A stretch of 42,900 nucleotides of DNA. It comes from a virus. The notes beneath the pieces were generated by a model. It did not search any database, was not told where the DNA came from, and saw only the letters and a list, made by a program, of their open reading frames with translations. The translations under genes were made by a program, and so were the position numbers. The DNA lies in IMG/VR virus record IMGVR_UViG_3300033141_004410, positions 1 to 42,900 of that record, one strand, 5' to 3'. Positions 1 through 7,416 of this stretch are shown here, one piece after another. Each line of letters begins with the position of its first letter. Within the stretch, counting starts at the first letter, position 1.

Positions 1-37
1 TTTTTTTTTTATTTTTGTTTTTTTTTTATTGTTTACC

Positions 38-102
38 GACTAGTTTAAAATTAGGGGTATATTATAGTTCTGATACTCTTTTTTTTTTTTTTTTTTTTTT
101 TT
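38..102 (+). repeat. left copy of the end repeat, running into poly-T
   Basis: From GACTAG at 38 this stretch matches the far right end of the window (42839-42900) with only a few mismatches over about 50 bases, and both copies then run into a T tract (24 Ts here, 79-102). The core GGGGTATATTATAGTT lies at 54-69. Positions 1-37 before it are also almost pure T, broken by single A and G bases. If the window is circular, the two copies form a tandem pair around the junction. The T-run lengths are the least trustworthy bases in the window. Confidence 0.8.
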
Positions 103-131
103 GAGTAACAGAAACTATAGTATACCCCCTA
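51..131. repeat. imperfect inverted repeat flanking a 24-T tract
   Basis: The left arm (51-78) and right arm (103-131) are reverse complements apart from a few mismatches and one inserted A, and the spacer is T24. The right arm contains, on the minus strand, GGGGTATACTATAGTT (113-128), identical to the copy at 42855-42870. The structure lies in the only long non-coding AT-rich part of the genome, between two minus-strand gene blocks. It could be a replication origin with an easily melted tract, a promoter region or a genome end; the sequence alone does not decide. Confidence 0.7.
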
Positions 132-138
132 TTTCTAC

Positions 139-159
139 TTAGTCGTTAGTCGTTAGTCG
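139..159 (+). repeat. three tandem copies of TTAGTCG
   Basis: TTAGTCG occurs three times head to tail at 139-145, 146-152 and 153-159, the last copy overlapping the stop codon of the minus-strand gene ending at 153. The reverse complement CGACTA also begins the two end repeats at 37-42 and 42838-42843. The heptamer may therefore belong to the same iteron-like end structure. Confidence 0.6.
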
Positions 160-371
160 AACAAACACTTAAGCATGTCTCTAAACTCTTGACAGGAGTG
201 AAAAGACATAATTGGGTTTCCTTCGAGAAGGAGCTCGTAATCCTGTCCGGTCTCGAAGTTGAACATAGGACCTCTCAGGTCCCAGAACACGTCGCGGAGG
301 TTTCGATAGCGCTTTACGAGCTGATGCGAGACCTTCATCACTAGAGCAAGGGGTTTTTCGGAGGTTTCCAT
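153..371 (-). CDS. hypothetical protein, 72 aa
   Basis: I do not recognise this small soluble protein. It has a basic, helical N-terminal half (roughly residues 12-30) and an acidic, aromatic C-terminal half, with no membrane segment or cysteine motif. The start is supported by an AGGA-type ribosome site about ten bases upstream of the ATG. It is the last gene of a leftward group with the genes at 385 and 557. Its stop codon lies in the TTAGTCG repeat at the genome end. Confidence 0.65.
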   Translation of the reverse strand: METSEKPLALVMKVSHQLVKRYRNLRDVFWDLRGPMFNFETGQDYELLLEGNPIMSFHSCQEFRDMLKCLFD

Positions 372-384
372 TTTCGAGCTTTCC

Positions 385-582
385 TTACTTGACCTTTGTT
401 ATCAAGCCGTCTTTCATAAAAACCTGAGCATAATACTTTCTCTGATAAGGTGAGGGTCCAACTACGGTTAGAACACCGTTCTCACGATACTCCGGTCCAA
501 ACATCGAGGTTTCGATAAATCTTAGAGGTTTCCCGATCTGAGCCTTGAGCTCTTTCTTAGTTCTGTACGAGACGGCTAGCAT
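385..582 (-). CDS. hypothetical protein, 65 aa
   Basis: This is an unrecognised basic protein with a beta-strand pattern in its C-terminal half (GVLTVVG, then YYAQVFMKDG). A good GGAG site precedes the ATG, which lies inside the end of the upstream gene (26-nt overlap with 557-763). That overlap suggests translational coupling. No function can be inferred. Confidence 0.65.
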   Translation of the reverse strand: MLAVSYRTKKELKAQIGKPLRFIETSMFGPEYRENGVLTVVGPSPYQRKYYAQVFMKDGLITKVK

Positions 583-763
583 TTCTCAGTTCTCCTTTCT
601 CGATCTTGAATAACTTGAGGGATCTAAGAATTCCTCTCGAATCGACCATGACGAAAGATAGATACGAAGGGTCGTCAAAGCCGATACAGAAGAAACCTAC
701 GATCTTGCCGAATTCTCGGACGAATACAAAGTCATGTGCTCGGTCTAGTTTCTCTCGGTTCAT
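557..763 (-). CDS. hypothetical protein, 68 aa
   Basis: This is an unrecognised small alpha/beta protein. The leader is GGGGAACCTAAG before ATG, much like the leader of the nuclease gene that starts at 33873. It is the first gene of the short leftward group 763-153 and lies just past the terminator-like hairpin at 788-826. No cysteine motif or membrane segment is visible. Confidence 0.65.
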   Translation of the reverse strand: MNREKLDRAHDFVFVREFGKIVGFFCIGFDDPSYLSFVMVDSRGILRSLKLFKIEKGELRNASRLVQN

Positions 764-787
764 CTTAGGTTCCCCATAAATAGAAAT

Positions 788-826
788 AAGGGGCAGAACC
801 TACAAAAGTCTCCGGTTCTGCCCCTT
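788..826 (-). terminator. intrinsic terminator after the 191-aa gene
   Basis: A perfect 13-bp stem, AAGGGGCAGAACC (788-800) with GGTTCTGCCCCTT (814-826), encloses a 13-nt loop. On the minus strand the stem is followed by a T-rich stretch (ATTTCTATTTA). It begins 10 bases beyond the stop codon of the leftward gene at 837-1412, where an intrinsic terminator is expected. It would also separate that gene from the group at 763-153. Confidence 0.75.
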
Positions 827-836
827 GGAAATACCT

Positions 837-1412
837 TTAGCTAATGATAATGTCCAAAGGTATTTCAATTGTCTTGCGGTTTTCACGAAGTGCCTTAGCC
901 TTTTCAAGGAAAGCTTGGTGTCGTACTTTGCCGTCTTCCTTCGACAGCAACAATCCCTTACCCTGGGCCTTGCGATCTTGCCGGATCAAGTTTTGCAGGA
1001 ATTCAATGTAATCGGTCAGGTTTGTTTTGCGTTGCAATTCGGCTTTAAGCTTTTTGTCATTGCCAGCTAGGATCTCCTGCTGTTTCTTGTTGCATTCCTC
1101 GATTGACGGCTTGTCTTCACCGCCTAAGGCATGCTTGCGGGCGATATGCGAGTAACGGTAAAACAAACCTGCTTCGAGACAAGCAACAAGGACTTGATCC
1201 TTGATTCCGCGGACGTTCATTAGATCATCCACGAAGTCTTTAATCTTGGCGTCCTTAGAGGCCACTACATGGGCAATTGGAATGTCGCCATCCAAACCTT
1301 GGGCTGTGATCGCGTCTGGAATTACGGCATACGAAGGATGCTTCGCAACGGTGGGCTTGACTTTCGTTTCCACTTTCGATACTTCTGGTTGTACAGTTTC
1401 CACCTGTTCCAT
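837..1412 (-). CDS. hypothetical protein, 191 aa, charged and helical
   Basis: I do not recognise this protein. Residues 1-30 are rich in V, E, K and P and probably disordered. The middle (about 35-90) looks globular, and residues 100-185 are strongly charged and helical, possibly coiled coil. A GGAG site seven bases upstream supports the ATG. It has its own terminator-like hairpin downstream and hairpins in its leader, so it may be a separate unit. Codon use looks different from the late genes, with fewer TCTCG/CTCGAG-type strings; this is a visual impression, not a calculation. A host-takeover or structural role is possible, but nothing in the sequence shows it. Confidence 0.7.
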   Translation of the reverse strand: MEQVETVQPEVSKVETKVKPTVAKHPSYAVIPDAITAQGLDGDIPIAHVVASKDAKIKDFVDDLMNVRGIKDQVLVACLEAGLFYRYSHIARKHALGGEDKPSIEECNKKQQEILAGNDKKLKAELQRKTNLTDYIEFLQNLIRQDRKAQGKGLLLSKEDGKVRHQAFLEKAKALRENRKTIEIPLDIIIS

Positions 1413-1439
1413 GACTTGTCTCCTATTCAGTTGCCAATT

Positions 1440-1493
1440 GGCCCATTACGCGTGGGCCGCACTAATAGAACTTGCGGACGCGACTCCGCAAGT
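1440..1493 (-). promoter_or_regulatory. two hairpins between the 1511 and 837 genes
   Basis: The 98-base gap holds two perfect stems. ACTTGCGGA (1470-1478) pairs with TCCGCAAGT (1485-1493) around a 6-nt loop, and GGCCCA (1440-1445) pairs with TGGGCC (1453-1458). On the minus strand the first is followed by TCTATTAG, a weak T tail, so it may be a terminator or attenuator for the upstream gene. The second sits about 28 bases before the ATG at 1412. Confidence 0.5.
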
Positions 1494-1510
1494 CCTAGAA
1501 TGTTAGGCGA

Positions 1511-1708
1511 TTATCGTATCTGTGTTCTTGGGACCGCGTGGATCGTGGCGATGAAAGCAGATCCTGCGAAAGCATCATATTCGCCTGGGGGTACTGCACC
1601 AGATATTAACGCCACGATTAGTTCCTCAGCACTTTCAAACCATTGATCAGAATTGCCGTCTTGTGATTGTAATTCAAATACAACGTTTTCAAACATGGAT
1701 CTTCGCAT
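1511..1708 (-). CDS. hypothetical protein, about 65 aa
   Basis: This is an unrecognised small acidic protein; the frame is open from 1789. The recognisable part is the stretch containing WFESAEELIVALI followed by a small-residue segment (SGAVPPGEYDAFAGSAF). The promoter at 1761-1789 would start the transcript near 1754, which rules out the upstream ATG at 1789 and makes the one at 1756 unlikely. I chose the ATG at 1708, which has GAGG nine bases upstream; 1717 and 1696 are alternatives. It is the first gene of the leftward unit that faces away from the terminase genes. Confidence 0.55.
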   Translation of the reverse strand: MRRSMFENVVFELQSQDGNSDQWFESAEELIVALISGAVPPGEYDAFAGSAFIATIHAVPRTQIR

Positions 1709-1760
1709 TCCTTTCATCCTCAAAAGTTCTTGGCGGATCTTCGGAACCACCTTCATAGTA

Positions 1761-1789
1761 AGTATACAACATAGATCGGCGAAAAGCAA
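1761..1789 (-). promoter_or_regulatory. sigma70-like promoter for the leftward genes
   Basis: On the minus strand TTGCTT (1789-1784) and TATACT (1766-1761) are separated by exactly 17 bases, matching the -35 and -10 consensus at 4 of 6 and 5 of 6 positions. It points at the gene ending at 1511. This is the best host-type promoter I can see in the window and would suit immediate-early expression. Confidence 0.6.
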
Positions 1790-1948
1790 GGAAAACTTTA
1801 GGAAAACTTTGTTTGGCCTACCCTACCCCCTCCCCCCGCGCGGCCCGGCGAAAGGAAGATTGAGACTTTCTTCCTACATGAGAACTTTCGATAGTCCAAC
1901 GATATCTCGCGAGTCCTAGAGCTAACCCCCAAGCGTTAGACCTCCGAG
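1790..1948. promoter_or_regulatory. divergent intergenic region before the terminase genes
   Basis: About 160 bases separate the leftward unit from the rightward late operon. It holds the repeated word AAAACTTT (1792-1799 and 1803-1810), a C-rich then GC-rich stretch around 1822-1855 unlike the rest of the genome, and a small inverted repeat GGAAGA/TCTTCC (about 1854-1874). I see no good sigma70 promoter reading rightward and no copy of the 19-nt motif, although a late promoter is expected here. Confidence 0.45.
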
Positions 1949-2401
1949 ATGTCCATAAAACGCCTACTACCCAGACACTTCAAAATCCTCGAGCTATGTC
2001 TCGAAGGCTTTGATAACAAGACAATAGCCCAAGCCCTGGGGATAAGCACCGTGACCGTTTCTTCGATCATAAACGCCCCCCTATTCCAGCACGAACTTTC
2101 TCGCCGAAGAAGAGACCACGAGCGACAGAGCGACGAGCTTAGACTAAAGACCCTCCAGCAAGCAAAGGCCCAGCTAGAGAACGCGGCCACTCAAGCCGTA
2201 GAGAAACATATCTCTCTAATGGAGCACTCCGAGGACGAGAGAGTCCAATTAGCTTCTGCAAAGTCAATTCTCGATCGAGTATTCCATCCCTCTGAGTCAA
2301 GGGACTCTCAAAAGGGAATAGTCCTAAACGCAGATTCCGTTAAGATCCTTCAAGTAGCAATTAAAGAATCTCTACCTCAAGATGAGCGACGAGCTGAATA
2401 A
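1949..2401 (+). CDS. terminase small subunit (TerS-like)
   Basis: The protein has 150 residues. Residues 15-45 form a clear helix-turn-helix (DNKTIAQALGISTVTVSSII), followed by a long charged helical region (about 50-110) suited to oligomerisation. The size and N-terminal HTH are usual for small terminase subunits, which recognise the packaging site and regulate the large subunit. The gene overlaps the large-subunit start by 20 nt, the classic arrangement. The ribosome site is weak. A generic HTH regulator is the alternative, but the position argues for TerS. Confidence 0.75.
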   Translation: MSIKRLLPRHFKILELCLEGFDNKTIAQALGISTVTVSSIINAPLFQHELSRRRRDHERQSDELRLKTLQQAKAQLENAATQAVEKHISLMEHSEDERVQLASAKSILDRVFHPSESRDSQKGIVLNADSVKILQVAIKESLPQDERRAE

Positions 2402-3992
2402 GATCAAAGACATTGCAAAGCGAGATCTCTATATCTTCGCAAAAGGAGTCCTCGGTTTCTCTTGGTTCGTCCCTCACATTCATATGCCTCTCTGTCGCTT
2501 ACTAGAACTCTATGATGGTTGGAATGATTCTCTCTTACATCCCTGGGAGGAGTATCAAAAGATCCTTCCTGACGGTTGGGAGAAAGACAAGGGTTTAAAA
2601 AAGCTCTTAATTGTCCTCCCTCGAGGATGGCTCAAAACTACTCTCGGCTCTCAAGCATATCCCCTCTGGAGAGCAATCCGTGACCCAAATGTTAGAGTCC
2701 TAGTGACTCAAAATACTTACCATAACGCAGTTGCAAAGCTCTTGACGATAAAGAACACCGTCGAGAAGAATGAGCTATTTAGAGCTCTCTTCCCTGAGCT
2801 TTTACCCTCAAAAGATTGTGTCTGGAGAGGAGATTCCCTATGCTTGAGTCGTCCAAAAGCTCTTAATGAAAGTACCTTTGAAGCCGCTGGGACGAGAACT
2901 CAAGTTATCTCCCGACATTATGATCTAATAATCGAGGACGACACTGTTGCTCCAGAGCTCTCGGACCTAGAGGAATCAAATATTTGTCCCACGAAAGAGG
3001 ATATAGAGCAAGCTATCGGCTGGCATAGACTTGTCCCGCCTCTCTTGATCTCGCCTAAAGAGTCTCAGAACCTCGTAATTGGGACTCGCTGGTTCGAGAA
3101 AGACCTTATTTCTTGGATTCAACAAAACGATAGAGGGTTCCAAATCTACGAGAGGGCCTGCCGTGAGGATGAGAAAGGAAGACCTTCTGAGGATGGGAAA
3201 GTAACATATCCTGAGAGGTTCGACGACGAAGTTCTAGAGAGCCTTGAATCCTCGATGGGACCATATCTCTTCTCTTGTCTCTACCTAAATAAACCTCTTC
3301 GCTCGAAGGATATGGTCTTTCATCAAGAGTGGATCAAGTTCTATGAAGAGTTTCCTCTTGGACTCCTTTGTTATACTACAGTTGATCTGGGAGGAGATCC
3401 AGAGGACACGAAAGGAGAACCTGATTATAATGTAGTCCTCACCTGCGGTAAAGATATGAAGAAGGGAACGATCTATGTCCTTGATTATTGGAGAAAGAAG
3501 TGCAGTCCAGGTGAGGTGATCTCGGAGATCTTCAACCACGTGATTAAGTACCATCCGGTTAAAGTAGGTTTAGAGACTGTTCAATATCAGAAGTCTCTAA
3601 AGTATTGGATTCGAGAGAGACAAAAGAAAGAAGGTCTTTGGTTCCTAGTTGAGGGCCTTACTCATACGAGGCACTCAAAGAACGCGAGAATAATGGGCCT
3701 TCAACCCCTCGTTGCAAACGGGACGCTCCTATTCCGTAAGCACATGAACGCTCTTATCTCAGAGCTCTTAGCCTTCCCGCTTGGGAAGAACGATGATCTC
3801 ATTGATGCTCTAGCCTCGCAGCTAGAGCTCTGGCAAGTTACGATGTCGAGGACTGAGGAGACTCAGAAGCTCTTTGGAAAAGATCCGTTGTCCGTAGATG
3901 AGGCTATTAAAGAGATTCGAGAGAGAAAGGATGAGACGCTTAATGAGCCTCTAGTCTTCGACGTATATAGGGAACCCCTCGTTTTTGCTTGA
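2382..3992 (+). CDS. terL: terminase large subunit (packaging ATPase-nuclease)
   Basis: This 536-aa packaging motor has all expected parts. They are an atypical Walker A PRGWLKT (residues 80-86), a Walker B DLIIEDD (181-187), a coupling-like segment LVIGTRWFEKDL (231-242), and a C-terminal RNase H-like nuclease with acidic residues D335 (TTVDLGG), E398 (GLETVQ) and the NDDLIDA triad region (470-476). It translocates DNA into the prohead through the portal and cuts it. The length is normal. The 19-nt repeated motif starts seven bases past its stop codon. Confidence 0.95.
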   Translation: MSDELNKIKDIAKRDLYIFAKGVLGFSWFVPHIHMPLCRLLELYDGWNDSLLHPWEEYQKILPDGWEKDKGLKKLLIVLPRGWLKTTLGSQAYPLWRAIRDPNVRVLVTQNTYHNAVAKLLTIKNTVEKNELFRALFPELLPSKDCVWRGDSLCLSRPKALNESTFEAAGTRTQVISRHYDLIIEDDTVAPELSDLEESNICPTKEDIEQAIGWHRLVPPLLISPKESQNLVIGTRWFEKDLISWIQQNDRGFQIYERACREDEKGRPSEDGKVTYPERFDDEVLESLESSMGPYLFSCLYLNKPLRSKDMVFHQEWIKFYEEFPLGLLCYTTVDLGGDPEDTKGEPDYNVVLTCGKDMKKGTIYVLDYWRKKCSPGEVISEIFNHVIKYHPVKVGLETVQYQKSLKYWIRERQKKEGLWFLVEGLTHTRHSKNARIMGLQPLVANGTLLFRKHMNALISELLAFPLGKNDDLIDALASQLELWQVTMSRTEETQKLFGKDPLSVDEAIKEIRERKDETLNEPLVFDVYREPLVFA

Positions 3993-3998
3993 AAAAAG

Positions 3999-4017
3999 TT
4001 TAAGGTGGGAATATCAT
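3999..4017 (+). promoter_or_regulatory. 19-nt dispersed motif, copy 1
   Basis: TTTAAGGTGGGAATATCAT, one of five copies of the consensus YYYAARGTGGGAWTATCWY, in the sense of the downstream gene and overlapping its ATG at 4016. Here AAGGTGGG also serves as the only visible ribosome site, so this copy could act on transcription or on translation. Confidence 0.6.
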
Positions 4018-4429
4018 GAGCGGTGAAAATGCATTTCTAAAGATGCTCGTAAGTCGGAAGGCTTCCTGGCAGTTGGCCTATCGGACTATTACAGGAGCAG
4101 ATTCCTCTTACGTAGATCTCTCTGCAAAGGATGCAGAGATCTCTGATGAGCCAATCGACGTAAGCTTAGCCTCGACTTTGAGGCTAAGACTTAGAGCAGC
4201 TAACTCGGCAGCCCAAGTTGATTATAAGGTCGTAGCTTGGGACAAGGATGAGAACCCAGGAGAGGTCTTGCTCTCAGGGACCCTTGCTGTAGGCTCTGAA
4301 GTCGATGGGAGTGGAAACTATATCTCAGAAGCCGACAGCTGCGACGTTTGGGGAAACCACTTCGTTCAAATCTTCATCACGTCGGTCACGAATATCTCGA
4401 GTGACTCAATCGACGTGATGGTTCTATAG
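4016..4429 (+). CDS. putative small virion protein, 137 aa
   Basis: I do not recognise a family. The protein is rich in S, A, D and V with alternating hydrophobic strands (LRLRLRAAN, VDYKVVAWD, HFVQIFITSVT), suggesting a compact beta-sandwich. It has no cysteine motif, membrane segment or long helix. It lies between the terminase and the tailspike, so a virion role such as decoration or a spike-associated part is likely. The upstream motif supplies its ribosome site. Confidence 0.7.
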   Translation: MSGENAFLKMLVSRKASWQLAYRTITGADSSYVDLSAKDAEISDEPIDVSLASTLRLRLRAANSAAQVDYKVVAWDKDENPGEVLLSGTLAVGSEVDGSGNYISEADSCDVWGNHFVQIFITSVTNISSDSIDVMVL

Positions 4430-4444
4430 GAGAGAGTTCAAAAA

Positions 4445-6595
4445 ATGAATCTTCGAAGGTTTATCTTGGGCTCGAAGAGACTCTTGAAAGCTCTAAGAGA
4501 TGAAGGGGCCTCATCGTTCTCGAACTCCTATATCTGCGGGACAACTGATAGACTAGATAAGGCTTATTCATATTTGAAGTCGAGTGCCCGAGATAAGGAT
4601 ATGGGGGCTCTTAGTGCTGAGAATCCGAGGTTCCTATACTTGACTCCAGGGAGGCATCAGATCTCAAGCACTCTACACCTCGATACGGATTACGTCTATC
4701 TGAAGGCTCTCTGCGGAGGACCTTGTGTAGTCGAGAATACAGGTTCTGGAAGAGCTCTAAACGTAACTACGGCTTTCACGAGCTTTAATGGGATCCTCTT
4801 CTTAGACTCCGAAGATAAAGCAGACTCAATTCTCCATGTAAGTTCTCCTGGAGAGCTTGAGCCTCGAACTTTATTGAGACCTAAAGAGAGAACTCCCTTT
4901 GGGATGAAGGTTCTCTGGAGGATGCCTTGCGATAATGCAGATGAGATCTCAAGTGTCTCTAATTGTACGAAAGCTACTTCGACTGCAAGGGCTCGAGAAT
5001 CTAACGCAGAGACTCCGAGTTCAATTAAAATTACGGGAGACTCATCAGGTTCGTACTTCAACTTCACTTCTACAACCTTCAGTCCTAAGGTTGATATAAA
5101 GGGCAAGTTCATTCTCGTGAGGTTCTACCTTGAGGAGGGGACTCCAGCAACTGAAAGTTCTTGCTATATGCTCGCGACGATCTCGATGACCCTTTATAGC
5201 AAGTACTCAAGTCCTCGTGAGTATGTCACGGGGACTATCTATACGGTGAGTGGAGGACTCGAGAGATTCTATCCCGGCTGGCATGAGATAGTAATTGGTC
5301 CGGGGGATTGGGAAACTAGGACCTCAGATTTCGATCCTACATCGATTGAGAACCTCAAACTACAGTTTAATGTTGGATATTATGATACTCCAAATGCAGG
5401 ACAGACTATTTATTTAGATTCGATTCAAGTCTTAGAGCCTCTCGAAACAGGAATCCTTTGCTGGGTTCTAGACGACGCTTTCGAGTACGACGAGACGATC
5501 CAGGGAAATATCACGGACACGAATATAGAGATTCTCGACTATGCAGCTTCTAGGAATGTCCCGATCTCGGTTATGGTAACTCCCTCTTTCGTGGGGACTT
5601 CGAGTGGGACTGCTCCGAATAGAAGGCTCTATATGGATTGGGATGAGCTGAGAAATGCTCAAAACCAAGGACACTTGATTTGTAATCATACTCACGAGCA
5701 CTTGGACTGCAAGTGGAGGGACTCCGATGGTTTGGATAACTTCCTTGCGGGAATAGAGAATGCTGCGAATGCTCTGATCTCTAGGGGCTTCGTCGAAGGA
5801 GCGAGACTCCTAGCCCTTCCTTATGGGAAGTTCGAGACCGATAATGATTTCACAGTCGACTATACGACTTGGGATGACGCAGCTTGTGATAACAATACAC
5901 TCTGGTTTAGGAATCAAGACCTCGTGAGTGTCTTTAAGAAGTATAATTATATTTATTATCCAAGTGGAGCTGATGAGGGCTGGTATGAAATCTCTAGTGT
6001 CTCGCTTGCGGATTGTGGAGATGGCGAGGGAGACGCAGATGATACTAAGATTGAAATGGCAGATGCCCTCCCGACCCTCACTTGGAGGAATATAAATATC
6101 ACGAGCGTGAGGAGAAAGGACACGGAACTTGCTCTTCCCCTCCATGATGATGAGATGATGGAGAGGATCTATAAAGCAGTTGATTTGATTAGAATTGGAG
6201 GCTATAGAACTTCGACGGCTATTTATAATCCTAAACTTGTTAGGAGCTCCTGTGCTCCAGATCACGTTATTGTAAGGAATGGAACTCCATCGTTCTATAC
6301 AGTTGCGAATCTTGTTGTTCAGGATAGAGGTGTAGGTCTCGTTTATGGACACTATCCTAGTGCAACGGGAACTTATGGATATACGAAACAGGAGCTCTAT
6401 GACTTCATTGATTATATTGCAGATCTGAGAGATCAAGGAAAACTCACGCTTTGTACCTTGAAGGATTTGAGAGATATGAAATTCGTCGAGTCTGAGCCCT
6501 TTAAGGCTAAGGCTCCCGAATATGAACCTGCAGATGATCTCCTAGTGTATGAGGGAGATCTCGTCACAGTAGATGGAAATGTTGTTGCTGTCTAG
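4445..6595 (+). CDS. tailspike with polysaccharide deacetylase domain
   Basis: This 716-aa protein has a short basic N-terminal part, a beta-helix-like segment (about 65-120, FLYLTPGRHQIS onward), a beta-sandwich that looks carbohydrate-binding (about 195-332), and then a NodB-type deacetylase (about 335-465). Visible catalytic motifs are VLDDAFE (341-347), NHTHEH (414-419, the metal-binding histidines) and ALPYGK (457-462). Such enzymes remove acetyl groups from surface polysaccharide using a divalent metal. The layout fits a receptor-binding spike that modifies host capsule or O-antigen. Residues after about 480 continue the fold and include inserted segments. The anchoring site on the tail is not identifiable. 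Confidence 0.8.
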   Translation: MNLRRFILGSKRLLKALRDEGASSFSNSYICGTTDRLDKAYSYLKSSARDKDMGALSAENPRFLYLTPGRHQISSTLHLDTDYVYLKALCGGPCVVENTGSGRALNVTTAFTSFNGILFLDSEDKADSILHVSSPGELEPRTLLRPKERTPFGMKVLWRMPCDNADEISSVSNCTKATSTARARESNAETPSSIKITGDSSGSYFNFTSTTFSPKVDIKGKFILVRFYLEEGTPATESSCYMLATISMTLYSKYSSPREYVTGTIYTVSGGLERFYPGWHEIVIGPGDWETRTSDFDPTSIENLKLQFNVGYYDTPNAGQTIYLDSIQVLEPLETGILCWVLDDAFEYDETIQGNITDTNIEILDYAASRNVPISVMVTPSFVGTSSGTAPNRRLYMDWDELRNAQNQGHLICNHTHEHLDCKWRDSDGLDNFLAGIENAANALISRGFVEGARLLALPYGKFETDNDFTVDYTTWDDAACDNNTLWFRNQDLVSVFKKYNYIYYPSGADEGWYEISSVSLADCGDGEGDADDTKIEMADALPTLTWRNINITSVRRKDTELALPLHDDEMMERIYKAVDLIRIGGYRTSTAIYNPKLVRSSCAPDHVIVRNGTPSFYTVANLVVQDRGVGLVYGHYPSATGTYGYTKQELYDFIDYIADLRDQGKLTLCTLKDLRDMKFVESEPFKAKAPEYEPADDLLVYEGDLVTVDGNVVAV

Positions 6596-6610
6596 AGGAG
6601 AAGTTTTAAG

Positions 6611-7018
6611 ATGGCTGATTTAAGGGCAAATGCGATTACCCTGCTTGCGAGCGTTAGTGGCTGTGATTTGAATGCAGCTGGAGGGACAGAGAAGGAGCTC
6701 TATACAGTTCCTGCAGGGAAGAAATGTCTCGTTACTCACGTAGTCCTCCATTCTTTCGACGATACTGCTGCAAGTGCCGTGATTACCTTTGGGAAGACTG
6801 GAGGGAATTGCGACGAGTGGCGAGGGAACCAAGCGCTCTCGAACATGACGGGGAGTACTCTCTATACGGTTTTGTACTTAGATCAAGATACGCATAGTAC
6901 TCCTGAAGCTGGGTTGATTCTAAACGCAGCGGAAGTCTTTGGAATGGAGATTACTACTCCTCAAGGTGCTGCTGTAACCTGTACTATCGATGTTTTTGGA
7001 TACCTCTTTGATGCATAG
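6611..7018 (+). CDS. beta-sandwich virion protein, 135 aa
   Basis: The sequence contains a pattern common in small phage structural proteins: KELYTVPAGKKCLVTHVVLHS (about 28-48), then strands ending in VTCTIDVFGYLFDA. No enzyme motif is visible. A GGAG site precedes the ATG. It follows the spike closely and is probably virion-associated, but I cannot say whether on head or tail. Confidence 0.65.
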   Translation: MADLRANAITLLASVSGCDLNAAGGTEKELYTVPAGKKCLVTHVVLHSFDDTAASAVITFGKTGGNCDEWRGNQALSNMTGSTLYTVLYLDQDTHSTPEAGLILNAAEVFGMEITTPQGAAVTCTIDVFGYLFDA

Positions 7019-7029
7019 GAGTTCCTGTC

Positions 7030-7416
7030 GTGGCTTTGGAGGAGTTAGAGGGGATAGCGAAAGCTATATACTTCGAGAGTCTATCGAGAGATTTAGGCCC
7101 CTCGAGACTGAAGAGGATCTCGACTCAAGAAGGGACACTATTGATGTCGGGACTTCTGAGTCGGAAGGAGATAAGCATTGCAGATTGTTGGGCGAGTGAG
7201 GATGCTGAGCTCCAAGAGCATTTGCATGATTCTGAGATCTTCTACTTGGTCTATGATGGGGAGATGAGAATACGTATTAAGGGAGCTTGGGTTACTTTAA
7301 GGAACGGACAGCTTTTTAAGCTTGACGCGAGAACAAAACATAGTGTTAGGTGGACTAAGGAGACAAGATTCATCTCGATTGCGGTCCCCAGAGGGAAGGG
7401 ATTTCCGAATGTCTGA
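7030..7416 (+). CDS. cupin-domain protein
   Basis: The GTG start has TAGGAG eight bases upstream. Residues 55-120 form a single cupin barrel. Motif 1 shows H64, H66, E69 and G77 (EHLHDSEIFYLVYDG) and motif 2 supplies H104 (ARTKHSVRW), giving a full metal-binding set. Cupins range from sugar-modifying enzymes to binding proteins, so the activity is open. Its place behind a carbohydrate-active spike suggests, as inference only, a sugar-related or spike-assembly role. It overlaps the next gene by eight bases. Confidence 0.75.
   Translation: MALEELEGIAKAIYFESLSRDLGPSRLKRISTQEGTLLMSGLLSRKEISIADCWASEDAELQEHLHDSEIFYLVYDGEMRIRIKGAWVTLRNGQLFKLDARTKHSVRWTKETRFISIAVPRGKGFPNV

Noticed and set aside
1201-1646. 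Plus-strand open frames over the 191-aa and 65-aa leftward genes
   Set aside because: They cross the terminator-like hairpins and the leader region, have no ribosome site and give no protein pattern.
5810-6436. Long minus-strand open frame (208 codons) opposite the tailspike gene
   Set aside because: It lies wholly inside a well-supported plus-strand gene, has no ribosome site, and its product is low-complexity (I, S and R rich), as expected from antisense reading of this codon use.
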